Shown piece after piece: positions 12,336-22,112 of a stretch of DNA of 64,000 nt. The notes under the pieces were generated by a model that had not been told where the DNA came from, did not search any database, and was given only the letters and a program-made list of their open reading frames with translations. Numbering within the stretch: the stretch's first letter is position 1; the number at the start of each line of letters is the position of its first letter. The position numbers were made by a program, and so were the translations under genes. Where the stretch lies: NCBI GenBank assembly GCA_030710605.1, contig CP092865.1, forward strand, positions 33,935,749-33,999,748, in the 5' to 3' direction. Source of the stretch: Cordylochernes scorpioides (taxonomy: Eukaryota > Arthropoda > Arachnida > Pseudoscorpiones > Chernetidae).

Positions 12336-12672
12336 TATTGAGTCCACTAGTCTGAGGTCTTTTAACTCAATATTGGAAAGGTGTCTCCTCTTTAACCTCG
12401 GGAGACGACCTAGTGCCTCTCTTGTCCAGTCCAGCAACTTATTTCCAAGAGGAAGGCCTGAAGAAAGGAAACCACGACGCGCACACAATCTCTCACTTTC
12501 AGAACTACATACTTTATTAAAAACTCGGTCAATTTATACACTACGAAAAATTTACATAGTAAATCTATACAGCAAAGAAATCTACATAATTTGTACAACA
12601 AAAGAAATTTACATACTAGTCTCAAGATAAACATTTGCATAAACAAAGACGACCAATTTAGTGGTCGTAACA
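12336..12672 (-). mobile_element. 3' LTR of the BEL/Pao element
   Basis: On the minus strand it starts TGTTACGACCACTAAATTGG and ends GGACTCAATA. The translated 85-codon chance frame inside is the same in both LTRs, which shows near identity. The ending TA instead of CA is slightly unusual. Confidence 0.9.
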
Positions 12673-13040
12673 TACTCCCCCCGCTGTTGAACGGGAGTTC
12701 AACAGAAGAAAAGAGCAAGAGAACAAAACATTTTCATAATCCAAAAGTTAGGAAAACTTTCCCTCCATACAAAATAAGATAAATTCAAATCTAAATTACT
12801 ATCCTTTTCACTGTCTTCAATAACATTTGAAATATATTCAGATTCCAAATCACGAACAATCAAAAAATCTTTAGGATAACAAAGATTGGCTTGAGAACTA
12901 CCTTTTAAGGTTCTCAAAGCATCAAAAATATTCATTTAATCGTTCTAGGATAAATATAAGACCAATTTTTTCTATGATCAATACTAGGATTCCTATATTG
13001 AGCAATCTGTTCAACTCCATAAACAGGAGATCCGCCATTA

Positions 13041-15512
13041 TCAGTAACATCCCTCAAAAAGCATTTTCGGCCATGTGCCTTTTCCAACAGGGACTAACTT
13101 TCTACCCCAAAAGAGCTCATCAAATCTCATTATGCTTCTGTTTTCAGACCTTTTCTCAACTTGAGATTTTTCACTTTCTTCAACAACAGACTTTCTCTCT
13201 ACTTCAGTCTTATGACTTTCTTCCGTTTCTACAACTGAATTTTTCTCAACTTGAGATTTTTCACCTTCTTCAACAACAGACTTTCTCTCAACTTTAGTCT
13301 TATGACTTTCGTCAACTTCTACAACAGACTTTTTCTCGTCTTGAGCCTTTTCATTAGCAGTTTCCTCCTTCGTAAGAGACTCTGCACTTTCAGTTTCTAT
13401 AACTGACCTTTTATCAACTTGAGCTTTTTCCCCCTGTGAAATATTTTCTACAGGGTCTCGTACACCCGACATTTCTAAGTTCCCAAGATCCTTTATATTA
13501 TGACTCATGGTCAAGAAAACAGGAGATGCATACTCCGAAGCCAAACCCTCTTTCAAAGGAATTTCTCCGAAAATCGACCAACCAATCCTCGTATTGATCG
13601 CCGTCAATCCATCCTCCAAACAAACCACCTGATCAGTCCAGATCTTGCTTAAATTGTCAGCGCCCAACAGAAGGTCGATTTCAGATGTCTCAACATTTTT
13701 CTTTCTAATAATGGTGACACCTTTTTTGTCGAGATCCCGCATCCAAGTTCCTGCTGTCAAAATAGGAACTCTGTCACAGATCATCCGTTGACCCATCGCT
13801 TTGACCTGTACGGTTTCTTCCTTTAAAATATTTGTGATGGAAAAGGAATAAAGGCTGTGCTTCTCTTCTCTTGTTTGTCGACCTCCAAAAAGGCATTTCG
13901 TCAATTTCCGCTCTCCCAATTTCTCCAATCCCAGTTCCTTTGCCAAAGATTCTTTAATGAATGAATACTGACTTCCCGAATCCAACAAAACATTTATAAT
14001 TTTTGATGCTTCAGAGCCACAGATTTCCGCTCTCACTGTCATTGAAAGCACCTCGGATGCACAGGACTGTGTGAGCAGAACGGTGGACCTTTGGTTTTGT
14101 ACTGAAGAATTGCTCTTCCTCTCTTGACTACTTCCTCCATCTTCCGAGATTGAGTTCCTTCTTGAGTTGTTTCCCCGACAGAAATTCAAGTAGTGGGGTC
14201 CTCTGCAATTCTGGCAAATAATTTTTGTCCTACAGTCTCTTCTTAGATGATTTCCTTTTAAACACTTGAAGCAGACTCCTATGTCAGACATCTTCTTAAG
14301 TCGTTCTTCCCGAGTCATTCTTCCAATTTTGAAACATTTCCAATTTTCATGGCTCATACCATCACAGAAGATGCACTTGGTTTTTCTCTCGTAGCTCATG
14401 GTCGAAAATGATCCTTTTGGATATTTGTACTCTTTATTTTTCGAAACATACAGCTGTGATGCTGTTGCTTTGTTGCTCTTATTAAAATGTAAAGGTCTCG
14501 AAGGAGAATTGTACTTGGGGTTATTCTCACCCACTCCAATCCTCGAGATATTTATTCTTTGTTGAGCTTTTATCTCGGCCCGTAAAAAACCCATCAAGGC
14601 CCTCAGCCGGTCCCCCTTCCCTTGCTCCACGTCCTGCTCGTCATCCCGGCCATAACCGGCCTCGGGTGTTCTTTGCCACACCTGTAATATCTGGGTGGGT
14701 AGGCAGGACTCCACCAGTGGGAAAAGGAAAACCTCCAGGTATTCCGACGGAATACTCAATGATTCTAGAGATTGGAGGTAGGCCGAAATCTCGTCATAAA
14801 GACGGTCCAGGTTTGCACTCTGTCTACGTGCATTAAGCACAACTAAATCGATCAACTTTCTCAAGTACAACTCAATCAATAATTTCCTGTCTCCAAACCT
14901 GCCTTTTAGAGCTCCTATGGCACTCTCATAGTTTTTTCCGGTGTGGGTGTAAGCCCCCAATAGGCGGTGTGCTCGGGAACCCGGGACCATAGCTTGGACG
15001 AGATAGTGCATTTTCTCGTCGTCGTCCAATTCTCTATCCTCATGGATCCTCTTGAATCTGGACCACCATGATATCCATCCTTCCAAGTCACCATCAAAAC
15101 ATGGCAATTCCATTTTTGGTAATTTCAGAAGAGCTCTTCTTGAGCCTTCACCTCCGGCTTCCGACATTGCCCTTTTTTCCTCAGTCTTAGCCTCTAAGAT
15201 CTTATTGATCTCCATTAGTACATTACTGTACATTTCCAAATAATGTGTAGTGGATTCCAATTCTTTCATTACCGCCTCTTCTTCATATTCTTCTGCTCCA
15301 ACCATCTCGATTTCTATTTTCTCGTCAAATTCCTTAATCTGTTGGTAACACTGGACAATGATCTCTTTCCCTTGCATCAAGAGGCATTCGTCTGGGGAGA
15401 CTCTCCTCATTTCTTCCCGAGCTTCGTTTATTCTCTTGGTGAAGATGATTCTTCTTGGCGTTCTTGATCTCTTCAAAATTTTCAGATTCATGGATTCCTT
15501 TAAAGTCTCCAT
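13041..15512 (-). CDS. BEL/Pao gag-protease polyprotein
   Basis: An intact 823-residue frame. Residues about 125-290 match the Pao-type gag region (DUF1759-like: PCFDGDLEGWISWWSRFK). About 380-445 hold three zinc-knuckle-like motifs (CIFCDGMSHENWKC, CFKCLKGNHLRRDC, CQNCRGPHYLNFC). About 500-650 are the DUF1758/A17-type protease with LLDSGSQYSFI, DSG being the active-site triad. Residues about 695-795 are a Glu/Lys/Ser-rich tail containing two 30-residue repeats starting ESHKT. BEL polyproteins normally run on into RT, RNase H and integrase. Here the frame ends at GCY. The likely role is particle formation, with enzymes supplied in trans. Confidence 0.9.
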   Translation of the reverse strand: METLKESMNLKILKRSRTPRRIIFTKRINEAREEMRRVSPDECLLMQGKEIIVQCYQQIKEFDEKIEIEMVGAEEYEEEAVMKELESTTHYLEMYSNVLMEINKILEAKTEEKRAMSEAGGEGSRRALLKLPKMELPCFDGDLEGWISWWSRFKRIHEDRELDDDEKMHYLVQAMVPGSRAHRLLGAYTHTGKNYESAIGALKGRFGDRKLLIELYLRKLIDLVVLNARRQSANLDRLYDEISAYLQSLESLSIPSEYLEVFLFPLVESCLPTQILQVWQRTPEAGYGRDDEQDVEQGKGDRLRALMGFLRAEIKAQQRINISRIGVGENNPKYNSPSRPLHFNKSNKATASQLYVSKNKEYKYPKGSFSTMSYERKTKCIFCDGMSHENWKCFKIGRMTREERLKKMSDIGVCFKCLKGNHLRRDCRTKIICQNCRGPHYLNFCRGNNSRRNSISEDGGSSQERKSNSSVQNQRSTVLLTQSCASEVLSMTVRAEICGSEASKIINVLLDSGSQYSFIKESLAKELGLEKLGERKLTKCLFGGRQTREEKHSLYSFSITNILKEETVQVKAMGQRMICDRVPILTAGTWMRDLDKKGVTIIRKKNVETSEIDLLLGADNLSKIWTDQVVCLEDGLTAINTRIGWSIFGEIPLKEGLASEYASPVFLTMSHNIKDLGNLEMSGVRDPVENISQGEKAQVDKRSVIETESAESLTKEETANEKAQDEKKSVVEVDESHKTKVERKSVVEEGEKSQVEKNSVVETEESHKTEVERKSVVEESEKSQVEKRSENRSIMRFDELFWGRKLVPVGKGTWPKMLFEGCY

Positions 15513-15606
15513 CCTGGAGTCCTGAAATGTTCTTGTTCTGATATCTTAGAATCCTGGTTTCATAGTATCCTGGAATTTTCTGAGATCCTGGCAGGCTCGC
15601 CACTAA

Positions 15607-15943
15607 TATTGAGTCCACTAGTCTGAGGTCTTTTAACTCAATATTGGAAAGGTGTCTCCTCTTTAACCTCGGGAGACGACCTAGTGCCTCTCTTGTCCAG
15701 TCCAGCAACTTATTTCCAAGAGGAAGGCCTGAAGAAAGGAAACCACGACGCGCACACAATCTCTCACTTTCAGAACTACATACTTTATTAAAAACTCGGT
15801 CAATTTATACACTACGAAAAATTTACATAGTAAATCTATACAGCAAAGAAATCTACATAATTTGTACAACAAAAGAAATTTACATACTAGTCTCAAGATA
15901 AACATTTGCATAAACAAAGACGACCAATTTAGTGGTCGTAACA
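15607..15943 (-). mobile_element. 5' LTR of the BEL/Pao element
   Basis: Matches the other LTR throughout by eye and by length. It carries the promoter side of the minus-strand transcript. The gag start codon lies about 95 bases beyond it. Confidence 0.9.
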
Positions 15944-15948
15944 GGCAG

Positions 15949-16243
15949 TGACCTGCTTGGACCTAGAGAGGCTATAAAAAGGAGGCCCCAAGCCTCAGTC
16001 ATTTAGCCTTTGTTTCAGCCCCAGTTCGCGCAGGCCGCTCCGATAGAGGTAAACCCTTTCCTGCCTGAAATCTCCACGTCCCATTCCTTCTTGACGTTAA
16101 GACGCTTCTTAGTGGAATCTCTGTTTGTTTATTTCACCTTTGGCCCAGCTGTGTCGCCTTCCACCACGACTGCACGGTAGAGTTGACATCGAGGTTCGTC
16201 TAGCATCAGGTAACACTGGTCCCAGAGGTCCCAAGATATCACA
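15949..16243 (+). mobile_element. 3' LTR of element B, right part
   Basis: Continues from TGACCTGCTTGGACC exactly where the 5' LTR would and ends GATATCACA, followed by TATA. It includes the CTATAAAAAGG promoter core. Confidence 0.95.
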
Positions 16244-16251
16244 TATATATA

Positions 16252-16373
16252 TTAAGAAAAAAAAAAAGCATCTCCTTATCGTGCAACTGAAAGTTGCTGA
16301 TGGCTTGCGCCATCTATCGGAATAAATATCAACTATTCTTCAGTTGCACGATAAAGAGATGCTTTTTTCTTAA
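16252..16373. mobile_element. Short palindromic MITE
   Basis: Terminal inverted repeats of about 37 bp (TTAAGAAAAAA then GCATCTC and TATCGTGCAACTGAA) bound a loop of about 48 bp. No coding capacity. The A-run differs in length between arms. Superfamily is not clear from the ends. Confidence 0.7.
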
Positions 16374-16435
16374 TTTATGCACCTTATCCCAGTACAATAT
16401 TACATTTGTACTATTTTACATATATATATATATAT

Positions 16436-16916
16436 AAAGATGGAAATTTTGCCGGGAGGATATTGATTTAAAGAGACAAAGGTCGCCTCTCCCGTCAAAA
16501 TAGACGTCAAAACTAGACGCCATCTATTGACCGTCACCGCAAACTAGCGGTCTCGGGTCGGTGACAAAGCCACAACACCAGCTTTGGCAAACTGAAAAGC
16601 GTCCACCTAGAGACCATGGTTTCGGGCTAATGGCCCTGGTCAGTCTAGGGCGGACTTTATTCCATTAGATCCACACGGTATCCAATGGAATCTTGACAAT
16701 CTGCCAAAGAGGTGTTTAGCTGGCAAAGTGGCTGGGCCAAATCTATGGCCAAAATATAGATGTAAATTTAGATTGAAATATTTTGGCCATAGATTTGGCC
16801 CAGCCACTTTGCCAGCTAAACACCTCTTTGGCAGATTGTCAAGATTCCATTGGATCCTGTCTGGATCTCATGGAATAAAGTCCGCCCTAGACTGACGAGG
16901 TCCATTAGCCCGAAAT
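16436..16916. repeat. Foldback repeat with 138-bp inverted arms
   Basis: Arms at 16620-16757 and 16778-16915 are reverse complements with a handful of mismatches and a 20-bp centre. The left extension (AAAGATGGAAATTTTGCC and GACGCCATCTATTGACCG) recurs in the related copy at 30053-30375 in opposite orientation, and part of it at 53290-53350. A transcript would fold into a long hairpin. Confidence 0.9.
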
Positions 16917-17625
16917 GCGTTCTGCAACCTTGCTCGTATCTTGAATTACTCGTATCTCGAAGCAAATTTCCCCATAGAAAACAATTGAACTACCATTAAT
17001 CCGTTCCAACCTCCAAAATGTCACCCCTTTTATTTTTGTTACGTGGTTTTGAATAATTAAAACATATTCATAAATATCAAATATTTATTGCACAAAACAA
17101 AAAAGAGAATGTAAAGAAATAAATTAGATATCCTCAATGGTCTTTGCCTTTTTCGCTACATTTTCTCGCTTTCCCCTGTAGGCCGTTTAGAAAAAAACAT
17201 GTCCAAGGAGGTTTGTTTCTTCCTCCCTCTCAGAATGTTCCGGAAATGAGTTAGGCAAGTGTCATTAAAAAGGCCAGATGCACGACCTGTTGCAACTTTT
17301 TCTAGGTGTTTTTTTTCCACGAACTATGAAACTCTCTCCCACATTCCTAAGATATCCTTTATCTCACTTGTAGAAATAACCTCCTCCTCTGACTTCTTAA
17401 AACCAATTACTTGCATAACCTCAGTATGCTGCTGTGACTGTAACTCTTGTATCTCCTCAGTCGTCAGTTCCTGGGTGTGCGCGTGATGGCGCGACTGCGT
17501 GTTACAACCGAACCGAACTTGTATCTCGAATTTCGCTTGTAACTAAAAGCAAAAAATCACTTGCTCGTCGGCTCGTATCTCGAAAAACTCGTATGTTGGG
17601 GCGCTCGTATGTCGAGGTACCACTG
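16917..17625 (-). mobile_element. Tigger/pogo element, internally deleted, one end lost
   Basis: The right end is GGTACCACTG before TA, the inverse of the TIR CAGTGGTACCTCGACATACG that bounds the complete MITE at 24742-24973. The left TIR is cut away at the foldback junction, but the subterminal GCAACCTTGCTCGTATCTTG remains. A transposase tail lies inside. Confidence 0.85.
17163..17490 (-). pseudogene. Tigger (pogo family) transposase C-terminal tail
   Basis: The minus strand reads HTQELTTEEIQELQSQQ, then EIKDILGMWERVS, a stop, FVEKKHLEKVATGRASGLF, NDTCLTHFRNILRGRKKQTS and LDMFFSKRP. This is the conserved tail of TIGD1-like Tigger transposases. The CENP-B-like DNA-binding and DDE parts are absent and one in-frame stop interrupts the tail, so it is dead. 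Confidence 0.85.
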
Positions 17626-17629
17626 TATA

Positions 17630-18262
17630 TGTGATATCTTGGGACCTCTCGGACTAGTTTTACCTAATACTAGATGAGCCTCGATGTCACTTCTACCATG
17701 CAGTCGTGGGGAAGGTGACACAGCTTGACCAAAGGTGAAATAAGCAAACAGAGATTCCACAGAAGAAGCGGCTGTCATCAAGAAGAAAAGGAAAGAGGAG
17801 GATTCAGGCAGGAAAGGCTTACCTGGCAATCGATGTGACGTGGACCAAGGCTCTCGCTGACGGAACAAAACGTATTAACTATTTAGGTTTGAGAGCTTCC
17901 TTTTATAGCTTCCACGGGTCCAGGCAGGTCACTGCCCTTTCTGATGTAATCGGGGTGGGGGGGAGTTACATCAGCCAAGAGTGCCATGACCTCGTAAAAC
18001 TTAGACTGGATTTCTGAAGCCTCGTTTCCTAATTTTATTCGGCCTGATTAGTTTTAGACTTAAGTTTCTCCTGTAATTCTCCATTCCTTCTATTTGTACA
18101 GTTGCTATACTTTATTACAGTCTTAAGCGGTACAGATTGATGTTATTTGATGTTTCATAGTTGCAGTAAATAGCAAGTTATGTACATTCCCGTGGTGACA
18201 CATGTGGTATTACATATTTGGATATATTACAATAATTCCATGGTCTTGAATCATCATCATCA
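17630..18262 (-). mobile_element. Solo LTR related to element B
   Basis: On the minus strand it starts TGATGATGATGATTCAAGAC and ends GATATCACA, matching the LTR of element B with many differences. TATA flanks both sides (17626-17629 and 18263-18266). It landed at the TA target flank of the Tigger element. No internal sequence is left, so it formed by LTR-LTR recombination. Confidence 0.9.
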
Positions 18263-18270
18263 TATATATA

Positions 18271-18575
18271 TGTCATAATATTACTCTTCCAGGAATAATA
18301 AAGTAAACCTAGAGTCAGCCCAGAGAGAGACAGCAGCTAAAGTCCAGTCATTTGAGACACCAGCGACATTCCAGGGGGCGACCACAGGGGCGTTTCTTGG
18401 AACCTCAGGACTAATTAAGACAGTTGAGGATTTTTTGTGTGCGATGCGAACGGCCGGCCGCTCAGCGGTGGCCGGCCCCGGGCCTCTCCCATCTTTCTCT
18501 CTGGTTGTCTGGGTTCATCTTCCAAATTGTGGTGTGATTATTTCTCTTTCCCCACATTATTATTATATTGTCACA
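18271..18575 (+). mobile_element. 5' LTR of element C
   Basis: 305 bp, with a GC-rich block (GGCCGGCCGCTCAGCGGTGG) in the middle and a TATTATTATATTGTCACA end. It pairs with 20862-21168. Confidence 0.9.
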
Positions 18576-20155
18576 TTGAAAGTCGACAGGATAAGACCTG
18601 GCCGAGAAGAAAATCCCTCATATACCAGAGTATATGAAGAAAAAAGAAGCAACACCACGATGATCGGACAAACCCACAACTAAGTTCCATAAAACTCAAC
18701 GACCTACTCTACTGTAGCCGCTTCTCTTCGAGCCCTCACCCTCTGTCTCGACCAACTTTTGAACCGTGATCCCGAATAACTAATCACATACGACGGTGAT
18801 AAACCTGCCGCACACTTCTCCCAGCACTAGATCTGCCCAAGAACGATCACCGCGCCAGAGCAGGACACCTTCCATCATCATGGACAAGACTCCGCCATAT
18901 CCCTGACACTACTGTGGCGGACAACACTGTCCCGTACAATATTAGAAGAAAGAACCCTCTCTCAATGAACTTAATGAATCTACTTGCGCCCTCAACCAGC
19001 ATAACCTGTGAGTGTAATTGTTTCCACCCCTACCATTCATTCTTCAAAAAAGTCATTCCTTGTAAACTCTGATGCCAATATTTTCTATAATTAGTTTAGT
19101 TCAATTTATTCTCTCCACGCCTATTAACAATGATTTTATTCTCAATACTATTTATCTAGATATTTGTAGCCCATTAAATTTGTACCTTGCCAATCGAATT
19201 AATAATAGACATTTTAATGAAATATTTTTATTTTAAAGTCATTCCTTAAAATTGGCATTCTATCTATGCATGCTTTACGATTTTTAATAATAACAACAAT
19301 CAATTTCATAATAGTGCTCAATCACAATAGGGCTCCAGTACCTAAACATCTTTACCCTTTTGTATACGACCTTCTCTCCTACTTGTAAGCACGGCTCACG
19401 AAATATAATTCCTTCCCCTAAACGACTCAAAATTCACTCTGTAATTCAGGCGTCGAAGAATTCCAACCACCACGTGAGCCTTGCTTACAACCAACCCTTG
19501 GTGATTCTTATCTATCTTCCCCTTAATGTCCCACTCATCCTTACAACTTTGTCAACCTTCTACCAGCTCATGACCTTCTATAGAATTATTGATTAATCAA
19601 TTATCGAACTTCTATATTGCCATTTCAAAATTCTAATCTTCACTCTTCATTTATGATAATATTTTGTAGTTTCTCTCTAGCATATCCACCGACCCACACC
19701 ATCAAGCCACTGGTGTGTTCGTCACAGGATGCAGATTGACTAACTGCTAGATGTTTATAAACTCCCTTTTGTTCGCACTTGAACAATCTGCATCGAGCGG
19801 CACAGTTCGCTCCTTCTCGCGCCACACGTTCGCCACACGGACTCTGTCTTCAAATCTATGTTTGTCCCATGTCCAAACCAGCACGATATAACCTACCCCC
19901 GATATTTCCCACGGAGGTACGTTAAACATCGTCGCTGATTCTGTCCGGTCCGTCATCATTTCGCGCAGACATGGGTTTTACGTTCGACCCATCGCGAAAT
20001 CATCGCTTCGCACAACACCTCGTGTCCGAGCAGCTTGTCACCTGTAAAGGACAACGCCGTCCTCGTCCCAATTTTTGGCACTGTGCGCGCATACATTCCT
20101 CCAATTAGTTGAAACTACAAAAGTCTCATGGTATCGAAATAATTAAGGTGGAAAG

Positions 20156-20353
20156 GCCCAAAGCAAGTTTCCCCTCGCTCTGTTCGCCTATATTCTACCT
20201 TTGTATCTCGAACTATTTTATCTTCTCAATTTAACTATAAGTCCATGCGACTTCCTCACCTACACACGGGACTTCCCCTCGGACTCGCTACACGAGTAAC
20301 TGCATAGATAAGGTAGAATTGCCCAAAGCAAGTTTCCCCTCGCTCTGTTCGCC
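20156..20353. repeat. Pair of 33-bp direct repeats in element C
   Basis: The 33-base block beginning GCCCAAAGCAAGTTTCCCC and ending TGTTCGCC occurs at 20156-20188 and 20321-20353, identical by eye, 165 bp apart. Its conservation inside non-coding sequence suggests a recent duplication or a functional RNA segment of the element. Confidence 0.85.
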
Positions 20354-20861
20354 AAAATTCTAACATTGAATGTAGTTCTATATTTACCTCAGTCCTGAGC
20401 TCACGCAATTTCCAGCCTCAACCTCATTTCTCGTACTCTACATCTATAGCATAGAAAACCCATGCCAAGTCTTCCCCTTGCCATGTCAGCCTGAAAACAT
20501 ATCTCAAACTGTAGAGTTCCCCAGTCTTAATGGCTCAATATTTTTATCGTATATATGCGACTCTTCTTCTCCTTGTTGACACCTCTCAATAACATTTCCC
20601 TTATAATATATTAGTTGTTATTGTGTATAGCCTTTTATAACTTTGAAATTATCAAAAATTCTCTTAAATATCAAACTCTCCGGTGTTGTAAAACTGCTTG
20701 TAAATAATATTTACTTGTGTACTATACAATATTTTATTTACATAAAACTATGTCATCATTACCTTAATTAATTTCAACTGTAAAATTATTTTCTCTATTC
20801 CTGGCTTCTCCAGCTTTAAGTATACTCAAACCATGTTCAGCCTTCTTCAACGGGGGCCATA

Positions 20862-21164
20862 TGTCATAATATTACTCTTCCAGGAATAATAAAGTAAACC
20901 TAGAGTGAGCCCAGAGAGAGACAGCAGCTAAAGTCCAGTCATTTGAGACACCAGCGAAATTCTAGGGGGCGACAACAGGGGCGTTTCTTGGAACCTCAGG
21001 ACTAATTAAGACAGTTGAGGATTATTTTTGTGTGCGATACGAACGGCCGGCCGCTCAGCGGTGGCCGGCCCCGGGCCTCTCCCATCTCTCTCTCTGGTTG
21101 TCTGGGTTCATCTTCCAAATTGTGGTGTGATTGTTTCTCTTTCCCCACATTATTATTATATTGT

Positions 21165-21168
<4 letters not shown>
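20862..21168 (+). mobile_element. 3' LTR of element C
   Basis: 307 bp, matching the 5' LTR except for a few substitutions and small indels. It is followed by a long TA run that contains the TATA target duplication. Confidence 0.9.

Positions 21169-21233
<65 letters not shown>
21169..21233. repeat. (TA)n microsatellite
   Basis: About 65 bp of pure TA directly behind element C. Its first four bases act as the target duplication, so the insertion went into or seeded this tract. Confidence 0.95.
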
Positions 21234-21234
<1 letters not shown>

Positions 21235-21236
<2 letters not shown>

Positions 21237-21478
21237 ATGTTTTAAAATTGAGCAATCCATATATACAATTATTTGAAAAGGATTATTTTGGATCATATAT
21301 ATTTTTTCCAATATTTCGTATGGCAACTCGTCAAACTTCTTCGGGGAACAAGATTGTTTTGAGACGCTTCACGAGTATATACAACTGCGGTAAAATTTAA
21401 AATATCTAAAACCTACAATAGACATGTTTTTAAATATAATAATAATAGAAAATAATATATAAAATATTAATATATATA
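21235..21478. other. AT-rich segment, possibly Penelope-like non-coding sequence
   Basis: No gene. On the minus strand GAAGTTTGACGAG followed by ATACGAAATATTGG loosely resembles a decayed hammerhead core, and a Penelope-like coding fragment lies 0.9 kb downstream. The link is tentative. Confidence 0.3.
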
Positions 21479-22078
21479 TGGGGTAATTTAAGAATCATAA
21501 ACACCTGTGTAAATACTCACCACCTCTTCTTACACCCCCTAATATAATATGGACTTTTAATCATTGTACCCAATCCTCTTTTAATCAATTTAACTTTGTA
21601 TGTATCGTTTTTGTGTGTTCAATAAAATACAGAGGTACATCTAGAGGGAACGTAGAAACCAAAAAGACTTATCCCGCAGCCATGAGGTCAACCGTCGCGT
21701 CAACGCGGCGCCAATAAAATGACGTAGACAGGGCTTACCCGCAACCAAATAAGGTAAACCGTCCACTCGACGCCAGGGCGCCAGACGTCCGGTGACGTAA
21801 GACTTGAGCATATAAAAAGGGCTTGCCCCGCAGTCGTCAGTCAGTTCATTGGATGCCAGATAGCGGACAGCAGCAGCAGACAGATCGTTAGTAAGTCTAT
21901 GTGAACGGGGTGGATGGCCCGCCGGCCGCTACTTGGTCTCTCCGTTCCCTCTCTCTGATGCCTCGGATTCCCCTGTGATTCGTCTCTGTGTGCCATACCA
22001 CTCACCACCATCACGACTGCGCGATCATCATCTTTCCCCACGACTCAATACAACAAACCAGATCACCGAAATACCACA
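21479..22078 (+). mobile_element. LTR D with a short piece of internal sequence
   Basis: Starts TGGGGTAATTTAAG after TATATATA and ends AATACCACA. It holds GTGACGTAAG, a TATAAAAAGG box near 21811 and a TCAGTCAGTTC initiator. GAGAGTCGACAGCATT follows within 25 bases, as behind the LTRs of elements A, B and C. Only about 35 bases of internal sequence remain before Penelope-like coding sequence begins, so this is a truncated element or chimeric junction. Confidence 0.75.
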
Positions 22079-22112
22079 GTAAAGAAGAGAGTCGACAGCA
22101 TTCGACATAGAG

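Larger units (their letters stand above)
12336..15943 (-). mobile_element. Non-autonomous BEL/Pao retrotransposon
   Basis: Two 337-bp LTRs that look identical (12336-12672 and 15607-15943) flank a minus-strand gag-protease gene. A 5-bp duplication GGCAG lies at both outer edges (12331-12335 and 15944-15948). A candidate primer site, TTAGTGGCGAGCCTGCCAGG, follows the 5' LTR and a purine-rich GCGGGGGGAGTA precedes the 3' LTR. There is no RT, RNase H or integrase, so enzymes must come from elsewhere. Matching LTRs imply recent insertion. Confidence 0.93.
6710..16243 (+). mobile_element. Ty3/gypsy retrotransposon B with a nested BEL element
   Basis: A 621-bp LTR at 6710-7330 (TGTGATGATT to ACCACA) is repeated at 12009-16243, where it is split by a 3.6-kb insertion. 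TATA flanks both outer ends as a 4-bp target duplication. Inside are broken gag, a mutated protease and a pol with a large internal deletion. The element is defective and would have relied on a complete relative. Confidence 0.9.
18271..21168 (+). mobile_element. LTR retrotransposon C, non-autonomous
   Basis: LTRs at 18271-18575 and 20862-21168 (TGTCATAATATTACTCTTCC to ATTGTCACA) are nearly identical and flanked by TATA. A purine-rich CAACGGGGGCCATA precedes the 3' LTR, and AAAGTCGACAGGATAAG follows the 5' LTR. The 2.3-kb interior has no frame with recognisable gag or pol. Weak histidine-rich stretches near 18870 may be decayed gag. Confidence 0.9.

Noticed and set aside
12373-12630. An 85-codon plus-strand gene duplicated at 15644
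   Set aside because: Both copies are the LTR of the BEL element. The duplication is explained by the LTRs and there is no protein family.
21290-21345. Further hammerhead on the minus strand (TTGACGAG ... ACGAAA)
   Set aside because: C3 is changed and stem II does not pair well, so it is at most a decayed copy.
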